Positions 46,584 through 57,185 of a stretch of DNA of 64,000 nt are shown piece after piece (within the stretch, counting starts at the first letter, position 1; each line of letters begins with the position of its first letter). The translations under genes were made by a program, and so were the position numbers. Origin of the DNA: Pseudomonadota bacterium (GTDB taxonomy: Bacteria > Pseudomonadota > Gammaproteobacteria > Burkholderiales > Thiobacillaceae); the NCBI GenBank assembly GCA_021847835.1, contig JAJZPR010000002.1, forward strand, positions 62,001 to 126,000. The letters run 5' to 3'. The notes beneath the pieces are model-generated. The model saw nothing but the letters and a program-made list of their open reading frames with translations. It had not been told where the DNA came from and did no database searches.

Positions 46584-47369
46584 ATGACGTACACAAGCAC
46601 GACCGCCGCGATTCCTGAAGCACGCGCCATACCGCGCCATATCGCCATCATCATGGATGGCAACGGCCGCTGGGCCAGGCAGCGCATGCTGCCGCGCGTG
46701 GCCGGGCACAAGCGCGGCGTGGAGTCGGTGCGCGCGACGGTGCGCGCCTGCATCGAGCGCGGCGTCGAGCACCTGACCCTGTTCGCCTTCAGTTCCGAGA
46801 ACTGGCGCCGCCCCGCGGCCGAAGTGGACACGCTGATGGAGCTGTTCGTGCTGGCGCTCGAACGCGAGGTCGGCAAGCTGCACCAGAATGGCGTGCGCCT
46901 GCGCATCGTGGGCGACCTTCAGCGTTTCGGCCCGCGCCTCAACAAGCTCATTGCCGAAGGCGAAGCGCTGACCCGCGGCAACAGCCGGCTCACGCTCAAC
47001 ATCGCAGCCAATTACGGCGGCCGCTGGGACATCCTGCAGGCCGTGAACAGCCTCCTGCGGGAACGCGGCGCAGATGAACCCGTCACCGAGGCCGAGCTTG
47101 CCGGCCGTCTGTGCCTGGCGGACACGCCGGAGCCGGATATTTTCATCCGCACCGGCGGCGAACAGCGCATCAGCAATTTCCTGCTCTGGCAGCTGGCCTA
47201 CACCGAACTTTATTTCACCGATACGCTGTGGCCTGATTTCGACGCGGCCGCGCTGGATGCGGCGATCGAGTCCTACCGCAGGCGCGAGCGGCGATTCGGC
47301 CGCACCAGCGAGCAGGTGGCCGAGGCCATGCAGAAAAGCGCCGCGACAGAAACGTCAGTGAAACCATGA
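46584..47369 (+). CDS. uppS: Undecaprenyl diphosphate synthase
   Basis: 261 aa from the ATG at 46584. A GTG at 46557, right after the frr stop, is in frame and could add nine residues. [15 protein letters not shown] carries the catalytic Asp and diphosphate-binding residues. [23 protein letters not shown] and [20 protein letters not shown] are further cis-prenyltransferase motifs. It makes the C55 carrier for cell-wall synthesis. The stop overlaps cdsA. Confidence 0.96.
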   Translation: MTYTSTTAAIPEARAIPRHIAIIMDGNGRWARQRMLPRVAGHKRGVESVRATVRACIERGVEHLTLFAFSSENWRRPAAEVDTLMELFVLALEREVGKLHQNGVRLRIVGDLQRFGPRLNKLIAEGEALTRGNSRLTLNIAANYGGRWDILQAVNSLLRERGADEPVTEAELAGRLCLADTPEPDIFIRTGGEQRISNFLLWQLAYTELYFTDTLWPDFDAAALDAAIESYRRRERRFGRTSEQVAEAMQKSAATETSVKP

Positions 47370-48154
47370 ACAGGGTACTGACCGCCGTCGTGCTGCTGGC
47401 GGTTTTCATTCCCGCGCTGTTCTTCGCCTCCCCGCTGTCATGGGCGCTGCTGATCGCGCTGGCGGCGGCGGCAGCGGGCTACGAATGGGCGCGCATTGCC
47501 GCCTTCCCGGCCTGGTTGCCGAAAGCCTATGGTGCGGGGATGGGCGCGCTGGCGATGGCCGTCTATACGCTGTCCTCGCAGCCTTACATCATGCTGATCC
47601 TTTATGCCATGGCCGCGCTGTTCTGGGTGCTGGTCGCACCCCTGTGGCTGGCCGGACGCTGGCGCGGCGAGGGTTTCTTCGTGCGCGCCCTGGTGGGCAC
47701 GCTTGTCATCCTGCCGGCCTGGGCCGCAATGGTGGGGCTGCGCGAACGCAGCCCCTGGCTACTCCTGGGGCTGATGGCACTGGTCTGGATTGCCGACAGC
47801 GCCGCCTACTTTGCCGGGCGCCGCTTCGGACGCCACAAGCTCGCGCCCGGGATCAGCCCGGGCAAGTCCTGGGAAGGCGTGATGGGTGCCGGCGTGGCGC
47901 TGGCGCTGTATGCTTCCGCCATTAGCGCCGCCATCAATGGTTTGCGCATACCCGGCGCGCTGATGCTGGCGGCCGCGCTCTTGTATTTTTCCATCCTGGG
48001 CGATTTGTTCGAATCCTGGATGAAGCGCCTGGCCGGGGTGAAGGACAGCGGCTCCCTGCTGCCCGGCCATGGCGGCGTACTCGACCGCATCGACGCGCTC
48101 ACCGCCGCGCTGCCGATTGCCGCCGGCATCCTGCATTTCGTTCACTGGATATGA
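47366..48154 (+). CDS. cdsA: Phosphatidate cytidylyltransferase
   Basis: 262 aa with about eight transmembrane helices. The CDP-diacylglycerol synthase signature, [18 protein letters not shown] then [13 protein letters not shown], is complete near the C-terminus, preceded by [28 protein letters not shown] with the metal Asp. It activates phosphatidate for phospholipid synthesis. It overlaps uppS and dxr by 4 bp each. Confidence 0.97.
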   Translation: MNRVLTAVVLLAVFIPALFFASPLSWALLIALAAAAAGYEWARIAAFPAWLPKAYGAGMGALAMAVYTLSSQPYIMLILYAMAALFWVLVAPLWLAGRWRGEGFFVRALVGTLVILPAWAAMVGLRERSPWLLLGLMALVWIADSAAYFAGRRFGRHKLAPGISPGKSWEGVMGAGVALALYASAISAAINGLRIPGALMLAAALLYFSILGDLFESWMKRLAGVKDSGSLLPGHGGVLDRIDALTAALPIAAGILHFVHWI

Positions 48155-49341
48155 AACTGCAGACGCTCACCATTCTTGGCGCTACCGGCACCATCGGGGT
48201 CAACACCCTGGACGTGGTGGCGCGCCATCCCGAGCGCTTCGAGGTGTTCGCGCTCACCGGCGCGACCCAGGTCGACAGGCTGTTCCAGCAGTGCCTGCAA
48301 TTCCGCCCCCGCTATGCGGTGATGACGGAAGACCACGCCGCCAGGGCGCTGCGCGAGAAACTGCGGGCGGCGGGCAGCGCGACCGAGGTGCTGGCCGGCG
48401 GCGCGGCGCTGGTCGAGGTGGCGACCGCGCCCGAAGTCGGCACGCTGATGGCGGCCATCGTCGGCGCCGCCGGCCTGCCCGCCACGCTGGCCGCTGCGCG
48501 CGCCGGCAAGCGCATCCTGCTCGCCAACAAGGAAACATTGGTCGTCTCCGGCCAGTTGTTCATGGATGCCGTGCACGAAAGCGGCGCCGGGCTGTTTCCC
48601 ATCGACTCCGAGCACAGCGCCATTCACCAGTCGCTGCCGGCGGGCTTCAACGGCGATCTTGATGCCGCCGGCGTGAAGACCCTCTGGCTCACGGCTTCCG
48701 GCGGGCCGTTCCGCACCTGGAGACGCGAACAGATGGCGAATGTCACGCCGGAGCAGGCGGTGGCCCACCCCAACTGGGTGATGGGCCGGAAGATTTCGGT
48801 CGATTCCGCCAGCATGATGAACAAGGGCCTGGAGGTGATCGAGGCCAGATGGCTGTTCAATGCGCAGGCCGGGCAGATCCGCGTGCTGGTGCATCCGCAG
48901 AGCATCATCCATTCCATGGTCGAGTACCGCGACGGCTCGGTCATGGCCCAGTTGGGCACGCCGGACATGCGCACGCCGATCGCCTATGCGCTGGGATTTC
49001 CCGAGCGCATCGATGCCGGCGTCCCGGCGCTCGACCTGATGGGCAGCCAGTTGCAGTTCGAGGCGCCCGACCTGGAGCGCTTCCCCTGCCTGCAACTCGC
49101 CTTCGATGCATTGACGGCCGGCGGTTACGCGCCTGCCGTGCTGAACGCCGCCAACGAGGTTGCGGTCGACGCCTTCCTCAACCGCCGCTGCGGCTTTGCC
49201 GACATTCCCCGCGCCATCGCGCATGCGCTGGCGCAGCTTCCCGCATCCAGCCCGGACGGCCTGGATGACCTGCTGGATGCCGATCGCCAGGCGAGAGTGC
49301 GCGCCGGCGAATTCCTGGCGACGAAAGCGACGGCTGCCTGA
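48151..49341 (+). CDS. dxr: 1-deoxy-D-xylulose 5-phosphate reductoisomerase
   Basis: 396 aa. The NADPH site is [45 protein letters not shown] and [14 protein letters not shown] are the catalytic motifs. It makes MEP in the isoprenoid pathway shared with ispG at 20834 and supplies the substrate chain for the neighbouring uppS. It overlaps cdsA by 4 bp. Confidence 0.98.
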   Translation: MKLQTLTILGATGTIGVNTLDVVARHPERFEVFALTGATQVDRLFQQCLQFRPRYAVMTEDHAARALREKLRAAGSATEVLAGGAALVEVATAPEVGTLMAAIVGAAGLPATLAAARAGKRILLANKETLVVSGQLFMDAVHESGAGLFPIDSEHSAIHQSLPAGFNGDLDAAGVKTLWLTASGGPFRTWRREQMANVTPEQAVAHPNWVMGRKISVDSASMMNKGLEVIEARWLFNAQAGQIRVLVHPQSIIHSMVEYRDGSVMAQLGTPDMRTPIAYALGFPERIDAGVPALDLMGSQLQFEAPDLERFPCLQLAFDALTAGGYAPAVLNAANEVAVDAFLNRRCGFADIPRAIAHALAQLPASSPDGLDDLLDADRQARVRAGEFLATKATAA

Positions 49342-49343
49342 GC

Positions 49344-50684
49344 ATGACCACCATCCTTGCGTTTCTGGTCGTGATTTTCGTGCTGGTCATCGTGCACGAA
49401 TATGGCCACTATCTCGCCGCCAGGCTGTCCGGCGTGAAGGTGCTGAAGTTTTCCGTGGGATTCGGCAAGCCGCTCTTCGTCAAGCGCATGGGGCGGGATG
49501 GCACGGAATGGGCCATTGGGGCATTGCCGCTGGGCGGCTATGTGAAAATGCTGGACGAGCGCGAGGGCGCCGTCGATGCGGGCGAGGTGCATCGTGCCTT
49601 CAATCGTGCCACCGTATGGCGTCGCATGGCCATCGTCGCGGCCGGCCCGCTGGCCAATTTCCTGCTGGCCATCCTCGTGTTCTGGGCCCTGTTCGTTTAC
49701 GGCATACCCGCCCTCAAGCCGGTGATCGGCGAACCCGGGCAGGGCACGCCGGCGGCCATGGCCGGGCTGCGCGACGGCGATCAAATCGCGCGCGTGGACG
49801 GCGTCGGCGTGGCCACCTTCGCGGAGCTGCGACTCAAGCTGATGGAAGCGGCGCTGAAAAAATCGAACCCCGTGCTCGAACTTGCCAATGGCGAACAGCG
49901 GCAACTCGATTTCAGCGGGCTGGCGAAAGATTCCCTCGACGAAAACGGCAATGCGCTCGGCGTGGAGCCGTACATGCCGCCGCTGCCGCCGGTAGTGGGG
50001 CGCATCGAAACGGGCAGCGTCGCGGAGAAGTCCGGCCTCAAGCCGGAAGACCGCATTGCGGCGGTGGATGGCAAACCGATTTCCCGTTGGCAGGATTTTG
50101 CCCAATATGTGCGCAGCCGCGCGGGCGTGGAAATCGAGTTGCAGATCGAAACCGGCCCGGAACGGCGGGTCGTGCGCCTGGTCCCGGCCGGCGTGATGGA
50201 AAACGGCAAACGGATCGGCCGCGTCGGCGTGGGGCCGAAGATCGATCCGGCCCTGTTCGAAAGCCTGCGCACGGAAGAGCGTTACGCGCCCGTGCAGGCG
50301 CTGGCGCAGGCCGCGACGAAAACCTGGGATACCGCGCTGTTCAGCCTGAAGATGCTGGGGCGCATGGTGCTGGGGCAGGTTTCCTGGCGCAATCTGTCGG
50401 GCCCGGTGTCGATCGCGGACTATGCCGGGCAAAGCGCGGAGCGGGGCTGGCTGAGTTTCGTCGGCTTTCTTGCCATCATCAGCATCGGCCTTGGCGTGAT
50501 CAACCTGCTGCCCGTTCCCCTGTTGGATGGCGGGCATCTCATGTATTATCTTGTCGAGGTTTTCCGGGGGAAACCCGTCTCGGAACGAGTCATGGAACTG
50601 GGTGCGCGCATCGGCATGGCCATCATCGGCGCACTGATCTTTCTGGCCTTGTACAACGATGTGCTCCGCTTGTTGAATGGGTAA
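49344..50684 (+). CDS. rseP: Site-2 intramembrane zinc metalloprotease RseP
   Basis: 446 aa. The zinc site HEYGH lies in the first transmembrane helix (FVLVIVHEYGHYLAARL). Two PDZ domains follow (about 115-190 and 205-285), and the third ligand motif is LLPVPLLDGGHLMYY in a C-terminal helix. In E. coli RseP cleaves anti-sigma-E. No rseA or degS is in the window. It is placed just before bamA, as is usual. Confidence 0.97.
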   Translation: MTTILAFLVVIFVLVIVHEYGHYLAARLSGVKVLKFSVGFGKPLFVKRMGRDGTEWAIGALPLGGYVKMLDEREGAVDAGEVHRAFNRATVWRRMAIVAAGPLANFLLAILVFWALFVYGIPALKPVIGEPGQGTPAAMAGLRDGDQIARVDGVGVATFAELRLKLMEAALKKSNPVLELANGEQRQLDFSGLAKDSLDENGNALGVEPYMPPLPPVVGRIETGSVAEKSGLKPEDRIAAVDGKPISRWQDFAQYVRSRAGVEIELQIETGPERRVVRLVPAGVMENGKRIGRVGVGPKIDPALFESLRTEERYAPVQALAQAATKTWDTALFSLKMLGRMVLGQVSWRNLSGPVSIADYAGQSAERGWLSFVGFLAIISIGLGVINLLPVPLLDGGHLMYYLVEVFRGKPVSERVMELGARIGMAIIGALIFLALYNDVLRLLNG

Positions 50685-50691
50685 CCAAGTA

Positions 50692-53001
50692 ATGAATAAA
50701 CGCATCACATCGGCAATCATCCTGGCATTGCTGTCGGGATCGGCGCTGGCCGTCGAACCCTTCGTCATACGCGACATACGCGTGGAGGGTTTGCAGCGCA
50801 CCGAAGCCGGCTCCGTTTTCAGTTACCTGCCGGTCAAGGTCGGCGACACCTTTACCGATGATGCGGCGGCAGCGGCAATCAAGGCGCTCTACGCTACCGG
50901 TTTCTTCAAGGATGTGAAGCTGGAAGCGCAGGACGGCGTGCTGATCGTGGCGGTGCAGGAGCGCCCCTCCGTCGCCAAGCTCACCCTGACGGGCATCAAG
51001 GAGTTTTCCGAGGAGGATCTCAAGAACGGCCTCAAGCAGAGCGGGCTCGCCGAGGGCAGGATATTCGACAAGAGCGTGCTCGAACGCGCCGAACAGGAAC
51101 TGAAGCGCCAGTATTTCAACCGCGGCCTGTATTCCGTGCAGGTGCAGACCACGGTGACGCCGCTCGAGCGCAACCGCGTGGCCTTGCAGTTCGACGTGGT
51201 GGAAGGCGATACCGCCAGGATCAGGCAGATCAATATCGTCGGCAACAAGGTGTTTGCCGAGAAGAAGCTGCTCGCCCAGTTCAGTTCCTCTACGCCGGGC
51301 TGGCTGTCCTGGTATACCAAGGACGACCAGTATTCCAAGACCAAGCTGTCGGGCGACCTCGAAGCGCTGCGGTCGTTTTACCTGAACCAGGGCTATCTGG
51401 AATTCAGCATCGATTCGACCCAGGTTTCCATCAGCCCCGACAAGAAGGACATCTTCATCACGGTCAACATCAGCGAGGGGCCGCAGTACAGGGTTTCCGA
51501 CATCCATCTGGCCGGGCAGATGCTGGCGCCGGAAGAGGAGTTGAGGAAACTGATCACGGTCAAGCCGGGCGAAGTGTTCTCGCGCGAGAAACTCACCGAG
51601 TCCACCCGCAAGATCGGCGATCGCCTGGGCAACGACGGCTACGCCTTCGCCAACGTCAACGCCGTGCCGGAACTGGACAAGGAAAAGCACCAGGTCGCCT
51701 TCACCCTGTTCGTGGATCCGGGCCGCCGCGTCTACGTCAACCGCGTGAACGTGGCCGGCAATACCAAGACGCGCGACGAAGTCATCCGCCGCGAAGTGCG
51801 GCAGATGGAAGGCGCGTGGTACGACGCGGAAAAGATCAGGCTGTCCCGCGACCGCCTCAACCGCCTGGGATTCTTCAACGAGGTCAATGTCGAAACCCCG
51901 GCAGTGTCCGGCACCACGGACCAGGTGGACGTGAACATCGGCGTCTCGGAAAAGGCGACCGGCAACATCCTGCTGGGTGCCGGTTTTTCCTCGTCGGAAG
52001 GGCTCATCCTGTCCGGCGCCGTCAACCAGGCCAATGCCTTCGGCAGCGGCAACCGCCTGGGCCTGCAGATCAACAGCGGCAGCGTGAACACCGTGTACTC
52101 GCTGTCCTTCACCAATCCCTACTACACGATCGACGGCGTCAGCCTGGGCTACGACGCCTATCGCCGCGACGTGGATGCCACCTCCCTCAAGGGGGTGGGC
52201 GAATACGAGTCCTCCACCATCGGTCTGGGCGCGCGGCTTGGGATCCCGCTCAACGAAAAGGACACCATCTTTTTCGGCGCGGCGGTCGAGCAGCTGGAGA
52301 TCGGCATTACGGATAGCAGCCCGATTCAGTACAAGAATTTTGTCGCCAAACACGGCGACACCAACAATACGCTGAGACTGGATACCTCACTGACGCGGGA
52401 TACGCGCGACAGCTTCCTGTTTCCGACCCGGGGCATGATGCAGCGTGCGGCGCTGGAAGTCGGCGCGCCGCCCGGGGATATCCAGTATTACAAGCTGTCG
52501 CTGCAGCACCAGCACTACTTTCCCCTGAGCAAGGATTTTACCCTGATGGTGAATGGGGAAGTGGGCTATGGCGGCGGCATCGGCGACAGCAGCCTGCCCT
52601 TCTACCGCAACTTCTTCGTCGGCGGCGTGAGTTCGGTGCGCGGCTTCGAATCGGGCTCCATCGGTCCCAAGCAACTTGACCCGACTACCGGCAGGCCGGT
52701 TACGCTGGGTGGTGATACCAAGGTGGTCGGCAATGTGGAACTTCTCTTCCCCATGCCCGGCATAAAGGACAACAGCGTGCGCCTCTCCACCTTTTTTGAC
52801 GCGGGCGCGGCATTCGGAACCGGCGACCCGAAATATGGATCGACCAAGGTTGGGTTCGAGGACTTGCGCTTCTCGGCGGGCGTGGGGCTTGCCTGGAACT
52901 CGCCGCTGGGTCCGCTGAAGTTCAGTCTGGCGTATCCGATCAATGCCAAGGATGATGACGAGAAGGAAGTGTTCCAGTTCAGCATGGGCACGACGTTCTG
53001 A
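50692..53001 (+). CDS. bamA: Outer membrane protein assembly factor BamA
   Basis: 769 aa from the ATG at 50692 (signal peptide MNKRITSAIILALLSGSALA). Five POTRA domains occupy about 22-420, beginning PFVIRDIRVEGLQRTEAG. The 16-stranded barrel follows, with VRGFESGSIGP marking the conserved VRGF loop. The C-terminus is SMGTTF, ending in the Phe needed for outer-membrane insertion. The start slightly follows the rseP stop, and the Shine-Dalgarno is weak. Confidence 0.98.
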   Translation: MNKRITSAIILALLSGSALAVEPFVIRDIRVEGLQRTEAGSVFSYLPVKVGDTFTDDAAAAAIKALYATGFFKDVKLEAQDGVLIVAVQERPSVAKLTLTGIKEFSEEDLKNGLKQSGLAEGRIFDKSVLERAEQELKRQYFNRGLYSVQVQTTVTPLERNRVALQFDVVEGDTARIRQINIVGNKVFAEKKLLAQFSSSTPGWLSWYTKDDQYSKTKLSGDLEALRSFYLNQGYLEFSIDSTQVSISPDKKDIFITVNISEGPQYRVSDIHLAGQMLAPEEELRKLITVKPGEVFSREKLTESTRKIGDRLGNDGYAFANVNAVPELDKEKHQVAFTLFVDPGRRVYVNRVNVAGNTKTRDEVIRREVRQMEGAWYDAEKIRLSRDRLNRLGFFNEVNVETPAVSGTTDQVDVNIGVSEKATGNILLGAGFSSSEGLILSGAVNQANAFGSGNRLGLQINSGSVNTVYSLSFTNPYYTIDGVSLGYDAYRRDVDATSLKGVGEYESSTIGLGARLGIPLNEKDTIFFGAAVEQLEIGITDSSPIQYKNFVAKHGDTNNTLRLDTSLTRDTRDSFLFPTRGMMQRAALEVGAPPGDIQYYKLSLQHQHYFPLSKDFTLMVNGEVGYGGGIGDSSLPFYRNFFVGGVSSVRGFESGSIGPKQLDPTTGRPVTLGGDTKVVGNVELLFPMPGIKDNSVRLSTFFDAGAAFGTGDPKYGSTKVGFEDLRFSAGVGLAWNSPLGPLKFSLAYPINAKDDDEKEVFQFSMGTTF

Positions 53002-53025
53002 TCGGTCGTAATGAATGGAGTGGTG

Positions 53026-53523
53026 ATGAAGAAATTGATTTTCTCCGCAACGGTCGCGATGTTGCCGATGTTTGCGGCGAGTGCGGCGCTGGCGGACAAA
53101 ATAGGGTTTGTGAATACGGAACGCCTGTTGCGCGAGGCGCCGCTTTCGGTGAAGGCGCAAAAGAAGCTGGAGCGGGAATTCTCGCCCAGGGAGCAGGAGC
53201 TTCAGAAAATGGCCCGGCAGGCCAAGGACTTGCAGGCGCAGCTCGACAAGGAGGGCATGGCCATGCCGGAGTCCGAGCGCAGGAACAAGGAGCGCGAGCT
53301 CGCCAGCCTGAACCGCGAGTTCCAGAAGCAGAGCCGGGAATTCCGCGAGGACCTGAACCTGCGCCGCAACGAGGAGCTGGGCGTGATTCAGGAAAAGGCG
53401 CGCAAGGCCATCCTGGAGATCGCCAGGACCGACAAATTCGACCTGATCGTGGAACAGGCGGTTTACTTCAACCCCAAAATCGACATCACCGACCGCGTGA
53501 TGAAGGCCTTGGGCGACAAGTAA
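53026..53523 (+). CDS. skp: Periplasmic chaperone Skp/OmpH
   Basis: 165 aa from the ATG at 53026, where GGAG sits 5 bp upstream; an ATG at 53011 is also in frame. The signal peptide MKKLIFSATVAMLPMFAASAALA is followed by KIGFVNTERLLREAP and a long charged coiled coil (about 45-120), the tentacle region of Skp. It holds unfolded outer-membrane proteins for BamA, encoded just upstream. Confidence 0.95.
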   Translation: MKKLIFSATVAMLPMFAASAALADKIGFVNTERLLREAPLSVKAQKKLEREFSPREQELQKMARQAKDLQAQLDKEGMAMPESERRNKERELASLNREFQKQSREFREDLNLRRNEELGVIQEKARKAILEIARTDKFDLIVEQAVYFNPKIDITDRVMKALGDK

Positions 53524-53535
53524 TTCTGGTACGGA

Positions 53536-54573
53536 ATGGCCTATTCGCTGCCGGAGATCGTCACCCGTTTCGGCGGCGAGCTGCTTGACGACAATGGCGT
53601 GAGGATTTCCGGCGTGGCGCCGGTCGAGCGGGCGGGGCCGCGGGAAATCGCCTTCGTGTCGCAGGCGAAGTACCTGCGCGATATCGAATCTTCGCAAGCC
53701 GGTGCGCTGATCCTGCCGCCCGAAGGACGCGACGGCGGCCGGCGCCCGCGCATCGTCACCGCCAACCCTTATCTCTATTTCGCCCGCGTTTCATCGCTGC
53801 TGAATCCGGCGCCGCAGCCGGCGCCGGGCATCCATCCCGCCGCCGTCGTGCACCCGCAGGCCAGGGTGGCGGCGTCGGCGACGATCGCGGCAGGCGCCGT
53901 GATCGGCGAGGGTGCCAGCATAGGCGAACGCAGCATCGTCGGGCCGAACAGCGTGGTCGGCGAGCACGTGACGCTGGGCGACGATTGCCTGCTTCATGCG
54001 AATGTCACGATTTACCACCATTGTGTGCTGGGCAGCAGGGTGATACTGCACAGCGGCTGCGTCGTCGGCTCGGACGGTTTCGGCCTGGCCAACGAGCAGG
54101 GACGCTGGGTGAAGATCCCGCAGGTTGGCCGCGCGGTGATCGGCGACGATGTCGAGGTCGGCGCCTGCACCACCATAGACCGCGGCGCGCTGGACGACAC
54201 CGTGATCGAGGAGGGCGTCAAGCTGGACAACCAGATCCAGGTGGCGCACAACGTGCGGATCGGCGCGCATACCGCCATCGCCGCCTGCACCGGCATCGCC
54301 GGCAGCGCGAAGATCGGCAGCTACTGCATGATCGGCGGCGCCGCCATGATTCACGGCCACATCGAAATTGCCGACAAGGTGCGCATCTCGACCAACACCC
54401 TGATCACCAAGTCGCTGACCCGGCCCGGCACCTACACCTCGGCACTGCCGTTCTCGGAACATGGCGAATGGCTCAGGAATGCCGTGCACCTGCGCAACCT
54501 CGACAAGCTGGCCGGCCGCATCAAGGAACTGGAAAAACGAATCGCAGAACTCGAAGGGAAGGAACAAGCATGA
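53536..54573 (+). CDS. lpxD: UDP-3-O-acyl-glucosamine N-acyltransferase
   Basis: 345 aa. An N-terminal uridine-binding domain ([23 protein letters not shown]) is followed by a left-handed beta helix of hexapeptide repeats (about 100-290), with catalytic His in [24 protein letters not shown] and a C-terminal helix. It adds the second acyl chain in lipid A synthesis. The end overlaps fabZ. Confidence 0.98.
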   Translation: MAYSLPEIVTRFGGELLDDNGVRISGVAPVERAGPREIAFVSQAKYLRDIESSQAGALILPPEGRDGGRRPRIVTANPYLYFARVSSLLNPAPQPAPGIHPAAVVHPQARVAASATIAAGAVIGEGASIGERSIVGPNSVVGEHVTLGDDCLLHANVTIYHHCVLGSRVILHSGCVVGSDGFGLANEQGRWVKIPQVGRAVIGDDVEVGACTTIDRGALDDTVIEEGVKLDNQIQVAHNVRIGAHTAIAACTGIAGSAKIGSYCMIGGAAMIHGHIEIADKVRISTNTLITKSLTRPGTYTSALPFSEHGEWLRNAVHLRNLDKLAGRIKELEKRIAELEGKEQA

Positions 54574-55013
54574 CAACGATGAACATTCAGGAAGTGATGC
54601 GCCACCTGCCGCACCGCTATCCGTTTCTGCTGGTGGATCGCGTGCTGGAGTGCGAGCCCGGCAAACATATCGTGGCGCTCAAGAACGTGACCATGAACGA
54701 GCCGCATTTCCCTGGCCATTTCCCCCATCACCCGGTCATGCCGGGCGTGCTGATCCTGGAGGCGCTGGCCCAGACCGCGGCGGTGCTCTCCTACGTGACC
54801 GAGAACAAGGTGCCGGACGAGGACTCCGTGGTCTATTTCGCCGGCATCGACGGCGCGCGTTTCAAGAAACCGGTAGTGCCGGGCGACCAGTTGATCCTCA
54901 AGGCCGAAATCCTGCGCAACATGCGCGGCATCTGGAAATACGCCACGCGTGCCGAGGTGGACGGCGAGGTGGTGGCCGAGGCGGAGATGATGGCCGCGCT
55001 CAGGAACATGTGA
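54570..55013 (+). CDS. fabZ: 3-hydroxyacyl-ACP dehydratase FabZ
   Basis: 147 aa. [15 protein letters not shown] and the hot-dog catalytic segment [20 protein letters not shown], with the active-site His and Glu, are intact. It completes the fatty acid elongation cycle and balances lipid A and phospholipid supply. It starts in overlap with lpxD and ends 1 bp before lpxA. Confidence 0.98.
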   Translation: MTTMNIQEVMRHLPHRYPFLLVDRVLECEPGKHIVALKNVTMNEPHFPGHFPHHPVMPGVLILEALAQTAAVLSYVTENKVPDEDSVVYFAGIDGARFKKPVVPGDQLILKAEILRNMRGIWKYATRAEVDGEVVAEAEMMAALRNM

Positions 55014-55014
55014 A

Positions 55015-55785
55015 ATGGCGGGCATCCATCCCACCGCCCTCATCGAGGAAGGCGCCAGGCTCGCCAAGGATGTCCGGGTCGGACCCTATGCCGTCATCGG
55101 TCCGCATGTCGAAATCGGCGAGTGCACGACCATAGGCGCACACGCCGTCATCACTGGCCATACGCGCATCGGCAGGCACAACCGCATCTTCCAGTTCGCC
55201 TCGCTGGGCGAAGTGCCGCAGGACAAGAAATACGCCGGCGAGCCGACACGGCTGGAAATCGGCGATCACAACACCATCCGCGAATTCTGCACCTTCAACA
55301 CCGGCACCGCGCAGGACCGGGGCGTGACCAGTGTGGGCAGCCACAACTGGGTGATGGCCTACGTGCACATCGCGCACGACTGCATCGTCGGCGACCATAT
55401 CGTGCTGGCCAACAACACCACGCTCGCCGGCCATGTCGAGATCGGCGACCACGCCATCCTCGGCGGACTCACCGCCGTGCACCAGTTCTGCAAGATCGGC
55501 GCGCACGTCATCACCGGCGGCGGCACCATCGTGTACAAGGACATCCCGCCCTACGTCACGGCGGCGGGGCAGCCGGCCAAGCCGCACGGGCTCAACAGCG
55601 AGGGACTCAAGCGCCGCGGTTTCACTCCCGAATCGCTGGCCACGTTGAAGCGCGCCTACAAGACACTTTATCGCGACGGGCTTACCCTGCAGGAAGCCCT
55701 GGTGCAATTGGATGAAATGGGCGCACCGGAAGTCGATTTCCTGACAAGCTTCCTGCGTCGGGCGGAGCGCGGAATCATCCGTTGA
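55015..55785 (+). CDS. lpxA: UDP-N-acetylglucosamine O-acyltransferase
   Basis: 256 aa. Hexapeptide repeats from [23 protein letters not shown] onward form the beta helix. The catalytic His lies in [18 protein letters not shown], and [14 protein letters not shown] follows. The C-terminal helical domain ends the protein. It makes the first acylation of lipid A synthesis. A palindromic repeat separates it from lpxB. Confidence 0.98.
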   Translation: MAGIHPTALIEEGARLAKDVRVGPYAVIGPHVEIGECTTIGAHAVITGHTRIGRHNRIFQFASLGEVPQDKKYAGEPTRLEIGDHNTIREFCTFNTGTAQDRGVTSVGSHNWVMAYVHIAHDCIVGDHIVLANNTTLAGHVEIGDHAILGGLTAVHQFCKIGAHVITGGGTIVYKDIPPYVTAAGQPAKPHGLNSEGLKRRGFTPESLATLKRAYKTLYRDGLTLQEALVQLDEMGAPEVDFLTSFLRRAERGIIR

Positions 55786-55795
55786 ACCTGAAAAC

Positions 55796-55919
55796 AGCCA
55801 ACCCCAGAGAACACAGAGTGCACAGAGGAAAAACCAGAGACTTCCAGGCTTGCTGTGACGCGCCCCCGGTCATGCCCTTGATCCACCAAGCGTGATTTTC
55901 TTTGTGCCCTCTGTGGCTT
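55796..55919. repeat. CACAGAG-type palindromic repeat, copy 2 (degenerate)
   Basis: The left arm is AGCCAACCCCAGAGAACAC with AGAGTGCACAGAGG following, and the right arm is TTTGTGCCCTCTGTGGCTT. It is about 124 bp long with a longer centre than copy 1 and several mismatches. It lies between lpxA and lpxB. Confidence 0.8.
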
Positions 55920-55936
55920 GATGTGAGGTTTATTGC

Positions 55937-57064
55937 TTGAACACTGTCGGTCTGATCGCGGGCGAAGCCTCCGGCGACCTGCTGGGGGCCGAACTGATAC
56001 GCGCGCTCAAGTCGCGCCATTCCGAACTGCGGTTCGAAGGCATCGCCGGCCCGCGCATGGTAGAGGCGGGCGCTCTGGCTCTGGCTTCGTGCGAGCGGCT
56101 GTCGGTCAACGGCTATGTCGAGGTGCTGCGGCATTTGCCGGATCTGCTGAAGCTGCGGCGCGATATCATCAATCATTTTCTCGCCCGTCCCCCCAAGGTC
56201 TTTGTCGGCATCGATGCGCCCGATTTCAATTTCGGCGTGGAGGCCAGGCTCAAGGCCGCCGGCATTCCCGCCGTGCACTTCGTCAGCCCTTCGATCTGGG
56301 CCTGGCGCGGCGAGCGCATCCACAAAATCAAAAATTCCGTATCGCACATGCTGGTGGTATTTCCGTTCGAGGAGGAAATCTACCAGCATGCCGGCATTCC
56401 GGTGACTTACGTCGGCCATCCCATGGCAGACAGGCTGCCGCTGGAACCGGATATGGCGGCGGCCAGGCGTGAGCTTGGACTGGATGCGCAGGGGCCGGTG
56501 ATCGCGCTGCTGCCCGGCTCGCGCCGGGGCGAGGCCAGGCGCCTGGCACCGCTCATGCTCGAAGCGGCGCGACGCATCCTGAAAAGCAGGCCAGCGGCGC
56601 AATTCCTCATTCCGGCCGCGACTGACGCGGTGGAGCCTGGCTTGCGCCGGCTTGCGGGCGCTTCGGGCCTGCCGGTCACGGTATTGCGCGGGCAATCGCA
56701 GACGGCGATGACCGCGGCCGACGTGGTGGTGCTGGCCTCCGGCACGGCCACGCTGGAAGCCGCGCTGCTGAAAAAGCCCATGGTCATCACCTACAGGGTG
56801 CCGGCCATCACCGCATGGCTGGCCCGGCGCAAGCTCTACCTGCCCTATGTCGGCCTGCCCAACATCCTGCTGCGGCGCTTTGCCGTGCCGGAACTGCTGC
56901 AGGAAAACGCCACGCCGGAAAAAATTGCTCAAGCTGCATTGGATTGGCTGGATGCGCCGGAACGTTGCGAAGCACTGAAAAAGGATTTCCGCGCCCTGCA
57001 CGAATCGCTGCGCTGCAACGCCGGCGAGCGCATCGCCGAGGCATTGACGCCTTACCTGAATTAA
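55937..57064 (+). CDS. lpxB: Lipid-A-disaccharide synthase
   Basis: 375 aa from a TTG. The encoded NTVGLIAGEASGDLLGAELIRALK matches the conserved LpxB N-terminus (VAGEASGDILGA), and no better start exists. Further motifs are APDFNFGVEARLKAAGIPAVHFVSPSIWAW, VVFPFEEEIYQHAGIPVTYVGHP and LLPGSRRGEARRLAP. It condenses two acyl-glucosamines into the lipid A disaccharide. It is separated from lpxA by a repeat and weakly expressed by start codon type (inference). Confidence 0.97.
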   Translation: MNTVGLIAGEASGDLLGAELIRALKSRHSELRFEGIAGPRMVEAGALALASCERLSVNGYVEVLRHLPDLLKLRRDIINHFLARPPKVFVGIDAPDFNFGVEARLKAAGIPAVHFVSPSIWAWRGERIHKIKNSVSHMLVVFPFEEEIYQHAGIPVTYVGHPMADRLPLEPDMAAARRELGLDAQGPVIALLPGSRRGEARRLAPLMLEAARRILKSRPAAQFLIPAATDAVEPGLRRLAGASGLPVTVLRGQSQTAMTAADVVVLASGTATLEAALLKKPMVITYRVPAITAWLARRKLYLPYVGLPNILLRRFAVPELLQENATPEKIAQAALDWLDAPERCEALKKDFRALHESLRCNAGERIAEALTPYLN

Positions 57065-57080
57065 ACGCAAGAGCTTAATC

Positions 57081-57166
57081 AGCCACAGAGAACACAGAGA
57101 AAGACCTGGCTGGCGATGAAATCCGCAGCGGGTCTGACCGGTTTTATCTCCGTGAACTCTGTGACT
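57081..57166. repeat. CACAGAG-type palindromic repeat, copy 3
   Basis: The left arm AGCCACAGAGAACACAGAG is mirrored by TCTCCGTGAACTCTGTGACT, spanning about 86 bp. It lies between the convergent lpxB and class II ribonucleotide reductase genes. Confidence 0.88.
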
Positions 57167-57185
57167 CGAAGTAAAGTTTTTCGGA